Below, one piece after another: positions 46,722 to 55,168 of a DNA stretch of 64,000 bases. The stretch comes from Vagococcus elongatus. GTDB taxonomy: Bacteria; Bacillota; Bacilli; Lactobacillales; Vagococcaceae. Position 1 is the stretch's first letter, and every line of letters starts with the position of its first letter. The DNA is taken from positions 123,490-187,489 of the forward strand of contig NZ_NGKA01000003.1 of assembly GCF_003987645.1 (NCBI RefSeq). The letters are read 5' to 3'. Under the pieces are notes generated by a model, which saw only the letters and a program-made list of their open reading frames with translations, was not told the DNA's origin and did not search any database. Position numbers and translations under genes: made by a program.

Positions 46722-49544
46722 ATGAAAAAAAATATCTTAAAGTGCTTAAGTTTGTTTGTTATATTTAACGCGATTATGACAACGCCTTTAAATGTACTGG
46801 CGGATACAATTGGAACAGTTGACAGTACAGAACAAACGCAAACTGAAATAACAAATATGGTTGCCGATGCAGAATCAATGAAAACTGAAACAACAGAAAC
46901 AGTGGCGTTCATCGGGCATGAAAAAAGTACTGAATCAACTTCCCAAATGACACCTGCTGAGAATGAAGGTAAACAAGTTGCCACAGATAATTCCGCTACT
47001 CTAAAAAGAACACAAACTGATCAAATACAGCAATCGGAATCTATTCAATCGGCTGAACAACAAACACGGGCACCATCAGTTTCTGCTTCTTCACAAGATT
47101 ATGGCTTAGATTTTATCGTAGATGCTAACCTATATGATTCAAATGGAAAGGTTGTAAAAGAAACTACGGGAAATTCAAACAATAGTGCCAAATGGGATTT
47201 TAACATACCTAGTGGATCAAATGTTAAAACCGGAGACACCATGACAGTAGATGTCCCTGAAATTTTTATTATACAAAAATCAACCACTTTTGATTTATTT
47301 GACAGCGGCAATCATGTGATTGGTAAAGCATCAGTTGATAAAGATACTAAAAAAATAATAATCACATTTACTAATTATGTGGAAGAGAATAATAGGACTA
47401 ACATCACGGGTAGCTTCAGTGTTTTTGTGCTTTGGGACACGTCTAAAATAAAGAATGGTGCTAACAATACGATTGACTGGGGATTTAAAGAAACGAGTGT
47501 TTATTTTAAAGAAGTCGGTCCCGATACGCGATTGCTAACAAAAAGCGGACGTTTAAGTCCAGATGACGACACCTTAGTTAAGTGGACTGTTACTCTGAAC
47601 AATGGCGGATTAGATATAACGAATGCCATTTTAGAAGATTTTATCGGTAACTCTCAAACTTTTATGCCGGAAACATTGTCCATTATATTCTTTAAATCAG
47701 ATGGAACCGTAGACCGTTATGAATCAGTAAATAAAACCACTGCTGATATCACTTATGATAATTCAAGTTTTAAAATAAATTTTGGTAATATTAATAATAA
47801 AATTTTTATATATTATTCAACTCGAGCGACAGATGGTGGAGCATCCAACTTCTACTCAAATAGCATCCAATTTACTGGTGACAATATTCAACAGCAAGCG
47901 TTAGAAGCTTTTACACCAGAGACGGGTGCGGCTGGAACTGGTTATACGTTAACTGATTTAGTCGTAAAAAAAGTATGGAATGATAGTGATGACCAAGATG
48001 GAAAGCGTCCTGAAAATGTGGAAATTCAATTGTATAAAGATGGCGAAGAAGAAGGGAGTCCTGTTGCTCTCGAAAGTAACAATTCATGGACGACATCATT
48101 TAATAACTTAGATATTAACGCTAAATACATGGCTAAAGAAATTAATGTGCCAGATGGGTATACGGAGAACTATAACATTACCATTGATTCTGCTGGAGTG
48201 GGAGTCACTACGATAACCAATAGCCATACACCCGAGGTCACCACTATCAAAGGGACGAAGGTTTGGGATGATAAAAACAATCAAGATGATAAACGCCCCG
48301 AGTCGATTACAGTGAATCTGCTAGGCAACGGGCAAGTCGTTGAGAGTAAAGAAGTCACCGCAATCAACAGCTGGACATATGAATTTACAGATATCCCGCA
48401 ATACAAAGACGGCGAAGAAATCCGCTACACGGTAACCGAAGATGAAGTTTCAGGCTATACGACTATTATTGATGGCACGACAATTATTAATAGTTACACT
48501 CCAGAGAAGACTAGTGTGACGGTCACCAAAGCTTGGGAAGACGGCAACAATCAAGACGGATTGCGTCCTGAAAGTATCCAAGTACAGTTGTATGCTGATA
48601 GGATAGTGGTAGGCGAACCAATGACCTTAACCGAAAGCACGGATTGGACGTATACTTGGACAGATTTAGACCAAAAAGCCAGCGGTGAAGACGTCATGTA
48701 TACGGTAAAGGAAATGACTGAAGTTAAAGGATACACGTCAGTAGTTGATGATACGAATAAGGGAAATATTATTATCACTAATAGTCATTCACCTGAGGTC
48801 ACCACTATCAAAGGGACGAAGGTCTGGGATGATAAAAACAATCAAGATGGTAAACGTCCTGAGTCGATCACAGTGAATTTGTTGGCCAATGGGCAAGTCG
48901 TTGAAAGTAAAGAAGTCACGGAAACTGACGGCTGGGCATATGAATTTACAGATGTCCCACAATACCAAGACGGAGAAGCAATTCGCTACACGGTAACCGA
49001 AGATGAAGTTTCAGATTATACAACTACCATTGATGGCACGACAATTACTAATAGTTACACACCAAAGAAAACAAGTGTGACGGTCACCAAAGCTTGGGAT
49101 GACGGTAACAATCAAGACGGATTGCGTCCTGAAAGTATCCAAGTACAGCTGTATGCTGATGGGGAAGAGATCGGTGAGCCGATTTCATTAACAGAAAGCA
49201 TGGATTGGACGTATACTTGGACAGACTTAGACCAAAAAGTTAGTGGTGAAGATATCATGTATACAGTAAAGGAAATTACCAAAGTTAAAGGATATACAAC
49301 GGTAATTAATGATTCTAATAAAGGAAATATCATTATCACTAATAATCATACACCAAAACCAACAGATTCTGGATCAGATTCTAAAAATTCTAACAGTGAA
49401 AATCTAAAAATCAAACATTCAAATAAATCAAGTGTCCTACCGAAAACGGGAGAAAAAACATCGCTAATACCCGTGTTATTGGGGATTTTATTGTTAGGAA
49501 TTGTTGTTTTTGCTATTGTGAAACGAAAAAAATCTGAACACTAA
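46722..49544 (+). CDS. LPxTG surface adhesin with collagen-binding-type and Cna_B domains
   Basis: 940 residues. Signal peptide (1-27, ending VLA-D), a Thr/Gln/Glu-rich linker to about 125, a two-domain adhesin region of DEv-IgG type (about 125-400, with 'WDFNIPSGSNVKTGDTMTVDVP'), five Cna_B repeats (about 407-876) and a sorting signal LPKTG (906-910), membrane helix and KRKKSEH tail. Each Cna_B unit opens with a lysine (KVW/KAW) and has the E-containing 'Y(T/M)VKE/TEDE' strand, so intradomain isopeptide bonds are expected. Repeats 2-3 and 4-5 are copies of one 561-base unit. Attached to the wall by sortase A; the ligand (collagen or another host protein) is unknown. Confidence 0.92.
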   Translation: MKKNILKCLSLFVIFNAIMTTPLNVLADTIGTVDSTEQTQTEITNMVADAESMKTETTETVAFIGHEKSTESTSQMTPAENEGKQVATDNSATLKRTQTDQIQQSESIQSAEQQTRAPSVSASSQDYGLDFIVDANLYDSNGKVVKETTGNSNNSAKWDFNIPSGSNVKTGDTMTVDVPEIFIIQKSTTFDLFDSGNHVIGKASVDKDTKKIIITFTNYVEENNRTNITGSFSVFVLWDTSKIKNGANNTIDWGFKETSVYFKEVGPDTRLLTKSGRLSPDDDTLVKWTVTLNNGGLDITNAILEDFIGNSQTFMPETLSIIFFKSDGTVDRYESVNKTTADITYDNSSFKINFGNINNKIFIYYSTRATDGGASNFYSNSIQFTGDNIQQQALEAFTPETGAAGTGYTLTDLVVKKVWNDSDDQDGKRPENVEIQLYKDGEEEGSPVALESNNSWTTSFNNLDINAKYMAKEINVPDGYTENYNITIDSAGVGVTTITNSHTPEVTTIKGTKVWDDKNNQDDKRPESITVNLLGNGQVVESKEVTAINSWTYEFTDIPQYKDGEEIRYTVTEDEVSGYTTIIDGTTIINSYTPEKTSVTVTKAWEDGNNQDGLRPESIQVQLYADRIVVGEPMTLTESTDWTYTWTDLDQKASGEDVMYTVKEMTEVKGYTSVVDDTNKGNIIITNSHSPEVTTIKGTKVWDDKNNQDGKRPESITVNLLANGQVVESKEVTETDGWAYEFTDVPQYQDGEAIRYTVTEDEVSDYTTTIDGTTITNSYTPKKTSVTVTKAWDDGNNQDGLRPESIQVQLYADGEEIGEPISLTESMDWTYTWTDLDQKVSGEDIMYTVKEITKVKGYTTVINDSNKGNIIITNNHTPKPTDSGSDSKNSNSENLKIKHSNKSSVLPKTGEKTSLIPVLLGILLLGIVVFAIVKRKKSEH
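48234..49355 (+). repeat. Tandem 561-bp duplication coding for Cna_B pairs
   Basis: The sequence GAGGTCACCACTATCAAAGG recurs at 48234 and 48795; the two following 561-base units each code for one pair of Cna_B domains (187 residues) with only scattered differences. Exact in-frame length allows gain or loss of a pair by recombination. Confidence 0.85.
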
Positions 49545-49550
49545 TCACCC

Positions 49551-49590
49551 ATCAAAAAGGACAAGCTAATTACTGTTTGTCCTTTTTGAT
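49551..49590 (+). terminator. Terminator of the adhesin gene
   Basis: ATCAAAAAGGACAA pairs perfectly with TTGTCCTTTTTGAT. Confidence 0.92.
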
Positions 49591-49827
49591 TATCTCTAAG
49601 TAATATTTAAATATCATGAGGTACTGCACATAGTTTTCTTTGCTGTTTAGCTTTTATCGCGCTAACAATAACAAAAGAACTGTATATTTTTTATGAGTAC
49701 CAAAAGTGGAGTTAAGAAAAAAGAATATAAGAAAAAAGAATAATGGTGGCATGATGAAATCTTACTACAGCCTGCTTTTTATTAAGAATTATTATTTTAG
49801 AGCACTAACTCATCGAACAATGCTTCT
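49591..49827. other. AT-rich gap between adhesin and IS remnant
   Basis: No gene, promoter or repeat recognised. A 16-codon Lys-rich frame at about 49693 has no ribosome binding site. Confidence 0.4.
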
Positions 49828-50143
49828 GGGTAGCGTCAAGAATTATGTGTAAATAGAACAGTCCATCCTGTCCTGTGAGTTAAAACATTGATTCTAATGT
49901 ATCTTGAATATCTTTGAACCCTTTGTGGACACGTCCTAAAAATGTTTAAGTATAATTATTGAATTGAGAAACTAAGAATCTTTCTAAAGATTCTTCATTA
50001 GGAAATTGTTCTTTTCTCTTTGTATATTTTTTCAGTTGTTTATTAAAGTCTTCAATCAGATTAGTAGAATAAATGGTTCGTCTGATGGAGGGAGGAAAAT
50101 TGAAAAAAGTTAGTATGGCAGGATTCAGGAGCAGTTTGACCAT
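49828..50143 (-). pseudogene. IS256-family transposase remnant, C-terminal end
   Basis: The minus strand codes for the C-terminal part of an IS256-family transposase ('FFNFPPSIRRTIYSTNLIEDF', 'EQFPNEESLERFLVSQ'). A stop interrupts it at 49946, after which similarity resumes as 'GRVHKGFKDIQDTLESMF' to a natural stop at 49880. GGGTAGCGTCAAGAATTATG at 49828 resembles the terminal repeat of the neighbouring element, so this is the element's end. The upstream (N-terminal) side is cut by that neighbour at about 50150. Confidence 0.78.
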
Positions 50144-50151
50144 TTTTGGAA

Positions 50152-51475
50152 GGTCTGTAAAGAATTTTGTGTAAGTTCTTTTTCTTCAGATGTGATCAGT
50201 CACTCTATCTTCAAAAAATATGACAAATTGTGACAGAATTTGTTCCCAATTTTGGACGCTCATGGTTCATTTTTTTTTGACATCCATGGTTACAAGATAA
50301 AGCATTTTTAATAGCGATTCATCCGATGGAAAGACGCTTTTAGATTTTGTTGGCTTGCGAAGCTGCCGGTGAAAGCCTTCGATTATGTTAGTGGTATAAA
50401 TAATGCGCCGTAACTCTGATGGGTACTTGAAAAAGGTTGCCAATTCCGTCCAGTTATCCATCCAACTTTTTGTGATAATAGGATATTCCCCCCCTTTTTT
50501 CATCAAATTCGTTGAGTGCTTCTAACGCCAATTCTTCCGTAGAAGCCTTATAGATTGGCTTTAAATCAGCCGTTACCGACTTCAAATCTTTATATCCGAC
50601 AAAACGAATACTGTTACGGATTTGATGAACGATACACTTTTGAATCTCTGTTTGTGGGAACGTGGCCTCAATGGCTTCGCTAAAACCACTTAAATTATCT
50701 GTGCAAGCAATGAGAATATCCTGGACACCACGATTTTTCAATTCATTTAAGACCCTTAACCAGAACTTAGAAGATTCAGATTCACCAATCCAAATTCCTA
50801 ATACATCTTTATAGCCTTCAATCGTTATACCTAAAACAACATAAGCTGCTCTGGACTGGATACGTCCTTCATGTCTCACTTTAAAATGAAACGCATCCAT
50901 AAAAATAATCGGATACAGCACTTCTAAGGGTCGATTTTGCCACTCTTTTACCAAAGGCAAAATCTTATTTATGACATTTGAAATAAGCGTAGGAGAGACT
51001 TCCGCACCATATAAATCATTAAAGTGTTCTTCGATATCTCGCGTGCTCAATCCTTTGGCGTATATAGCGACAATTTGATCTTCTAATCCTGTTAAGGAGG
51101 TTTGATTTTTCTTAATAATTAGAGGCTCAAATTCACCGTTTCGATTACGTGGAATAGCTAATGGCACCTTGCCATATTCTGTTGACCGCAAGGTCTTAGA
51201 ACTCGTTCCATTGCGTCTGTTTTCTGTCGCTTTATTTTCTTTGGAGTTCTTTTCATATCCCAAATGTGTGTCTAGTTCAGCTTCCATAATTTCGTGGATT
51301 GTTTCTCCAAACATATCTTTGAACGCATTTTTTATATCATCAGTTGTTTTTATATTGTAATATTGGATCATTTCTTTTATTTGATCTTTTGAGAGCATAC
51401 TCATTGGTGTATTCCTCCTAGATGATTTTTTTAATTATACCATTTTGGAACTTACACAAAATATTGTACACTCCC
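50152..51475 (-). mobile_element. IS256-family insertion sequence, inactive
   Basis: About 1.32 kb. The left end GGTCTGTAAAGAATTTTGTG and the right end (read inward on the minus strand) GGGAGTGTACAATATTTTGT agree over the inner 15 bases ATTTTGTGTAAGTTC. Contains one transposase pseudogene. I could not identify a target duplication by eye. Confidence 0.75.
50186..51404 (-). pseudogene. IS256-family transposase, broken by frameshift and nonsense codon
   Basis: Mutator-type transposase of about 405 codons. Residues 1-306 are in one frame, with DDE-type context such as 'IIFMDAFHFKVRHEGRIQSR' and 'ACTDNLSGFSEAIEATFPQ'. At a run of six A and seven G (about 50491-50503, minus strand) an extra base shifts the frame; the protein goes on as 'GGEYPIITKSWMDNWTELATFF' and 'IIYTTNIIEGFHRQLRK'. 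At 50267-50269 a TGA stands where Trp is expected, after which the same frame continues ('SVQNWEQILSQFVIFFEDR') to the true stop at 50186. Two lesions make it non-functional. Start ATG 51404 behind AGGAGGAAT. Confidence 0.88.
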
Positions 51476-51515
51476 AATAGAAATGCTTTTTTGCTCCTGT
51501 CCCATTTTTATGGGT

Positions 51516-51649
51516 CAGTTCCACGAGTCTAGCCCTGTATTTTTGAACATTGAGATATTTTTAGAAATGTACTTATTCATATTAGAAAGAAGATGTGGCA
51601 GATTCTGATGCGTGTATATTTTTCCAATTAAATCAGCTATTTCAGACAT
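51516..51649 (-). pseudogene. Possible middle fragment of the older IS256-family transposase
   Basis: A short minus-strand frame, 'MSEIADLIGKIYTHQNLP' followed by 'SNMNKYISKNISMF', resembles the 'TREIA.LIE.MYG...SNM.K' part of IS256-family transposases. It lies on the far side of the intact-length element from the C-terminal remnant at 49.8-50.1 kb and in the same orientation, as expected if the later element landed inside the older one. The similarity is weak. Confidence 0.4.
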
Positions 51650-51693
51650 TGCGACATTTTTTTAAAAGAATTGAATAATCACTGGTTCTTTTA

Positions 51694-51740
51694 CACATAG
51701 GTAACACTTGTTCACAAAACTCTCTATTTTTACCTATGTG
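51694..51740. repeat. Inverted repeat, 11-bp arms
   Basis: CACATAGGTAA (51694-51704) and TTACCTATGTG (51730-51740), perfect, with a 25-base loop and no T run. The rest of the 51405-52112 gap holds IS and kinase remnants only. Confidence 0.6.
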
Positions 51741-51812
51741 GCTAACTTAATATTGCAATTTAGGTTCCCTATTAAGTGGATTTTCTAAGTGAAATCAAGA
51801 ACAATTATATTT

Positions 51813-51990
51813 TTATAATTTGAAAAAAATCGCTAATTTAGCATGTAGTAAGGAATTGCTAGCTGATTCTAAATGTTTTCGAAATAATTTGTCTAACTCA
51901 CCTTTATTGATTAGTGTTCCCATAATTCCTGTAATAAAAATTGGTAATGAGAAAGTCCTCCTATAAAAATTTCGGTGTCGTATTTTTAAT
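51813..51990 (-). pseudogene. Remnant of a sugar-kinase C terminus
   Basis: The minus strand reads 'YDTEIFIGGLSHYQFLLQE' in one frame; with a frame change it continues 'FITGIMGTLINKGELDKLF', 'KHLESASNSLLHAKLAIFF' to TAA at 51813. The 'IFIGG' strand followed by a helix is like the C-terminal end of acetate/sugar kinase-like-fold kinases (ROK or BadF type). It could be a decayed second kinase of the neighbouring locus. No start and no functional length. Confidence 0.35.
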
Positions 51991-52112
51991 TTTGTAGGAT
52001 GGATTTTCTTTTTCGCTACCTTAAAGTTTTATTTACACAAAATAATTTACACGATTTTTTAATTTTTCAAGTTTAATCGCATACTATTCAACAGTAAAGA
52101 AAAGTGAGAAAT

Positions 52113-52832
52113 TTATTTTGAAAAATCAATATAGTATTGATACTCACTACCTATATAATAGCACTCAGTATATTCATAAAAATTATTCTTTCTGTCGGAA
52201 GTGAACCTCTTTCTTTTAAGAACAGGCGATGATGAACTGATTTTGAGCCATGTGCATACTTCATTATTTGGGAGGACAGCTTCAACAATCTCTTTATCAT
52301 CTTTAACAAAGAGATTCAAGTTTCTTAAATATTGGTAAAAAGAACCTAAATAAGATTTGGAATTAAGTGAAAAGAACTCCTCATATTTGAAAAAAGTTTT
52401 GAAAAAGGCAAATCCATTTTTATCAACTCCTCGCAATCTTTTAAGAATAATGATTTTTTCACCAGGATGGATATTTAAATATTTAGCTATTTGTTGATCT
52501 GCATGGGATATAATGACATTAACGCGCAAAGTTTTTGCGTCAAGACCAAACTCTTTCATCTCCATAGTAAAGCTTTTGATAAGAGTATAGGTGTTTGACT
52601 TGTCAAGGGTTGGGGACTTCACAAATGTACCTTTAGGTTTCTTTTTTTCAAGCAGGTTATCTCTAACTAGTTCTTCAATTGCCTTTCTAATTGTTATTCT
52701 GCTTACATGGTAAATATCACACAAATCAAATTCAGTAGGAATTTTTTCACCTTCTCTCCATTTTTCAGTTCTGATATTGTCTCTCATGTTTTCTGCAACT
52801 TGCAAATATAATGGCTGGTTTTTATCATTCAT
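52113..52832 (-). CDS. GntR-family regulator with UTRA domain
   Basis: 239 residues. N-terminal winged helix ('GEKIPTEFDLCDIYHVSRITIRKAI', shown here only as layout of residues about 27-55) and a C-terminal UTRA sugar-phosphate-binding domain (about 90-235). HutC/YvoA subfamily, which usually releases DNA when a sugar phosphate binds. Divergent from the kinase-ABC-GH38 genes, with two matching palindromes in the gap; it very likely represses that locus and itself. Confidence 0.93.
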   Translation of the reverse strand: MNDKNQPLYLQVAENMRDNIRTEKWREGEKIPTEFDLCDIYHVSRITIRKAIEELVRDNLLEKKKPKGTFVKSPTLDKSNTYTLIKSFTMEMKEFGLDAKTLRVNVIISHADQQIAKYLNIHPGEKIIILKRLRGVDKNGFAFFKTFFKYEEFFSLNSKSYLGSFYQYLRNLNLFVKDDKEIVEAVLPNNEVCTWLKISSSSPVLKRKRFTSDRKNNFYEYTECYYIGSEYQYYIDFSK

Positions 52833-52851
52833 TTCTATACTCCATTCAATT

Positions 52852-52865
52852 AATGTTATAACATT
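52852..52865. promoter_or_regulatory. Candidate GntR operator 1
   Basis: AATGTTATAACATT, a perfect 14-bp palindrome 20 bases upstream of the regulator start. Confidence 0.62.
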
Positions 52866-52868
52866 GCT

Positions 52869-52882
52869 TGGAAACGCTTAAA
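52869..52882 (+). promoter_or_regulatory. Candidate cre site (CcpA)
   Basis: TGGAAACGCTTAAA matches the cre pattern TGWAANCGNTNWCA at 12 of 14 positions. It lies just upstream of the operon promoter, fitting catabolite control of a sugar locus. Confidence 0.5.
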
Positions 52883-52913
52883 TATCAACGGCTTTTTTAT
52901 ACCATAAACTGTA

Positions 52914-52942
52914 TTGTAAGGTAATGCAATTAATATTATACT
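52914..52942 (+). promoter_or_regulatory. Promoter of the mannoside operon
   Basis: TTGTAA (52914-52919), 17 bases, TATACT (52937-52942). Start site expected at about 52949, inside operator 2. Confidence 0.7.
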
Positions 52943-52956
52943 ATTGTTATGACATT
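52943..52956. promoter_or_regulatory. Candidate GntR operator 2
   Basis: ATTGTTATGACATT, matching operator 1 at 12 of 14 positions, directly after the -10 element, a position that would block transcription. Confidence 0.6.
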
Positions 52957-52995
52957 GATACAATAAGAAGTTTGAAACAGAAAAGGAGGTAGCAA

Positions 52996-53913
52996 ATGGA
53001 TTCCGTTTCTATAGGATTAGATGTAGGAGGAACTTTTACGAAAGGAGCGATATTTTATTCAACAATTTCAGAAAATGTAAACGTCACAGAAGTTTATTAT
53101 TATGACTCCAAGTCTAATTCTCCCAAGGAAGAGGTATTAGAAAACTTTGTATTTATTATAAAAGACCTTTTAACAAATTTTAGAGAAATAAAAAGAGTAT
53201 CCTCTATTGGACTCGCTTTCCCTGGACCCTTTGACTATGACCAAGGAATTAGCATGATAAGAAATCTTAGAAAATTCAATTCGATTTTTGGTATAAATTT
53301 AAAAAGAGAATTGGTTCGAAGACTAATTGAGTATAACTCTGATTGTTTTTGCGATACAAATATTTTTTTTATGAATGATGCGCAAGCTTTTGCTATCGGA
53401 GAGAATAAATTTTCTGGATGCGAAAAAGGAGCCTACTTTACTATTGGAACGGGTTGTGGATCTACTTTTCTTGAAAATGGAGAATGTGTTCAAGGAAAGT
53501 ATGGTATACCACACTCAGGTATGGTTTATGACGAACAATTTTTGGACGGAAAAATAGATCAATATATTAGTGAAAATGGTTTGAAAAAAATTGCGACTGA
53601 ATTTGGATTTAGTGATATGTCTGGAAAAGAGCTGTTTTTTCAAGCAGAAATAGGAGTGTCACAAGCTTTACAAATTTTTGAATCATTTGGAGTAAATATT
53701 GGGAGAGCTATATGTCCTTATATTAAAACAATGGAACCAAATGAGGTGGTATTTGGGGGACAAGTGAGTAAAAGTTTTAAGTTTTTTAATCAAGGAGTTT
53801 TGAGAACGTTATCTGACGCAAGAGTTGAAAAAATAGACATCAGAAGTACATTAGATACTACAGTCAGAACCTTGGAAGGGCTAAACGAAAAAATGAAAAG
53901 AGGGAAAAAATGA
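52996..53913 (+). CDS. ROK-family sugar kinase lacking the zinc motif
   Basis: 305 residues. Phosphate loop 'GLDVGGTFTKGAIF', catalytic region 'FFMNDAQAFAIGENKFSG' with Asp in the usual N-D pair, 'TIGTGCGSTFLENG', and 'GIPHSGMVY', whose His matches the ROK 'E-x-GH' ligand. The Cys cluster (CxCGxxGC) that completes the structural zinc site is absent: the protein reads 'YDEQFLDGKIDQYISE' there. A sugar kinase for the monosaccharide released by the GH38 enzyme, probably mannose, is inferred from context. Start behind AAAGGAGG. Its stop overlaps the next start (ATGA). Confidence 0.87.
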   Translation: MDSVSIGLDVGGTFTKGAIFYSTISENVNVTEVYYYDSKSNSPKEEVLENFVFIIKDLLTNFREIKRVSSIGLAFPGPFDYDQGISMIRNLRKFNSIFGINLKRELVRRLIEYNSDCFCDTNIFFMNDAQAFAIGENKFSGCEKGAYFTIGTGCGSTFLENGECVQGKYGIPHSGMVYDEQFLDGKIDQYISENGLKKIATEFGFSDMSGKELFFQAEIGVSQALQIFESFGVNIGRAICPYIKTMEPNEVVFGGQVSKSFKFFNQGVLRTLSDARVEKIDIRSTLDTTVRTLEGLNEKMKRGKK

Positions 53914-55151
53914 TGAGAAGAAAAGTCTTTATACCTTTAGTTATGGCCATGCTGTGTTTACTTACAGCTTGTGGGAGTAAAGAAAAAGAGGGACAGGATC
54001 AAAAAGCTTCATTGACGATATGGGGAGATGCGGACAATCAAGCAGTTCTCGAGCCAGCATTTACCAAAATAAACGAAAAGTTTTCAGAAGAAAATCCAGA
54101 TATAAAAATCAATTATCAGTATTCTGGCAGTTTAGATTCTATTAATGTTGCGCTACAATCAGACTCACTTCCTGATTTATTTTGGGTTCAGGGAAATAAA
54201 TCGACAAAAATGGCTGAGATGGCAAAAAATGGTTATTTATTGCCAATAGAAGATCAAAATTATGATCGTTTTACAGATGAGGCACTTGAGTACGGAACTG
54301 TTGACGGGAAAATTTATTGTTCTTTACCTTCGTTTATTTCCTTTGTTACCTTTTACTATAATAAAGATATTTTTGATGAAGCTGGTGTGAAAGTGCCAAC
54401 AACTTGGGAAGAATTTGTTAAAGTTTCAGAAACTTTGAAGGAAAAGAATGTTACACCAATAGCTTTAGGGGGAAATGGTGATTTTGACAGGTATTGGTAC
54501 ATACAAGCAACAGCAGCTAGTTTATCTACAAATGATATCGAAAGCATCATGGAAAATGGAGCACAAGGTGATTGGGAAGAACTGGCTGATGTTTTTGACA
54601 ATTTTCAAAAATTCAGTGAAGATGGGATGTTTGGAAAAGATTTTATTTCGACAGATGGAAATGGTGCGAAGTTACAATTTACAAATGGACAGGCTGCAAT
54701 GACTGTGGATGGAACTTGGAACAGCAAATCATACTTTGAAAGTGGAATGAACATTGGTACGTTTAACTTACCTGGAAAAGATGGGAAAAAATATGCTCAA
54801 TCAGGACCCAATAATATGAATACATATGCAATATCAAAAAAGACTAAACATCCGCAAGCGGCAATGAAATATATTGAATTTCTCAATTCAAAAGAAGCAC
54901 AACAAATCATTGCAGATGAAACTGGAGAAGTGCCAATGTATAAAGATATTGAAATTCAAGATGAAAAAGTTAAAATGTTGGGAGATTTTGACGAAGTTGG
55001 TTCTAATATCTACAATAAATTTTCTCAAATAGCTACCGAAACATCAAAACCACAAGATCTACTTTTAACATCAATTTTACCTGATTTAATGCAAAATAAA
55101 ATTGATTCTAAACAGGCTGTTGACTTATTGAAAGAGGAGTTAGAGAAATAA
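53910..55151 (+). CDS. ABC transporter sugar-binding lipoprotein
   Basis: 413 residues, family 1 extracellular solute-binding protein. Lipobox LLTAC with lipidated C21. Domain pattern 'LTIWGDADNQAVLEPAFTK', 'PDLFWVQGN', 'TFYYNKDIFDEAGVKVPTTWEEF', 'GQAAMTVDGTW' is typical of oligosaccharide-binding proteins. Expected to capture a mannosyl oligosaccharide, from its neighbours. Overlaps the kinase gene by four bases. Confidence 0.93.
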   Translation: MMRRKVFIPLVMAMLCLLTACGSKEKEGQDQKASLTIWGDADNQAVLEPAFTKINEKFSEENPDIKINYQYSGSLDSINVALQSDSLPDLFWVQGNKSTKMAEMAKNGYLLPIEDQNYDRFTDEALEYGTVDGKIYCSLPSFISFVTFYYNKDIFDEAGVKVPTTWEEFVKVSETLKEKNVTPIALGGNGDFDRYWYIQATAASLSTNDIESIMENGAQGDWEELADVFDNFQKFSEDGMFGKDFISTDGNGAKLQFTNGQAAMTVDGTWNSKSYFESGMNIGTFNLPGKDGKKYAQSGPNNMNTYAISKKTKHPQAAMKYIEFLNSKEAQQIIADETGEVPMYKDIEIQDEKVKMLGDFDEVGSNIYNKFSQIATETSKPQDLLLTSILPDLMQNKIDSKQAVDLLKEELEK

Positions 55152-55168
55152 AGGGAGGCCATATCAAG

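Noticed and set aside
49112..49339. Minus-strand frames within the adhesin repeats (also 48551-48778)
   Set aside because: They recur only because the coding repeats recur; no start signals.
50486..50506. Programmed frameshift in the IS256-family transposase at A6-G7
   Set aside because: The shift needed is +1, the A6G run is not in the frame required for -1 slippage, and a second nonsense lesion lies downstream.
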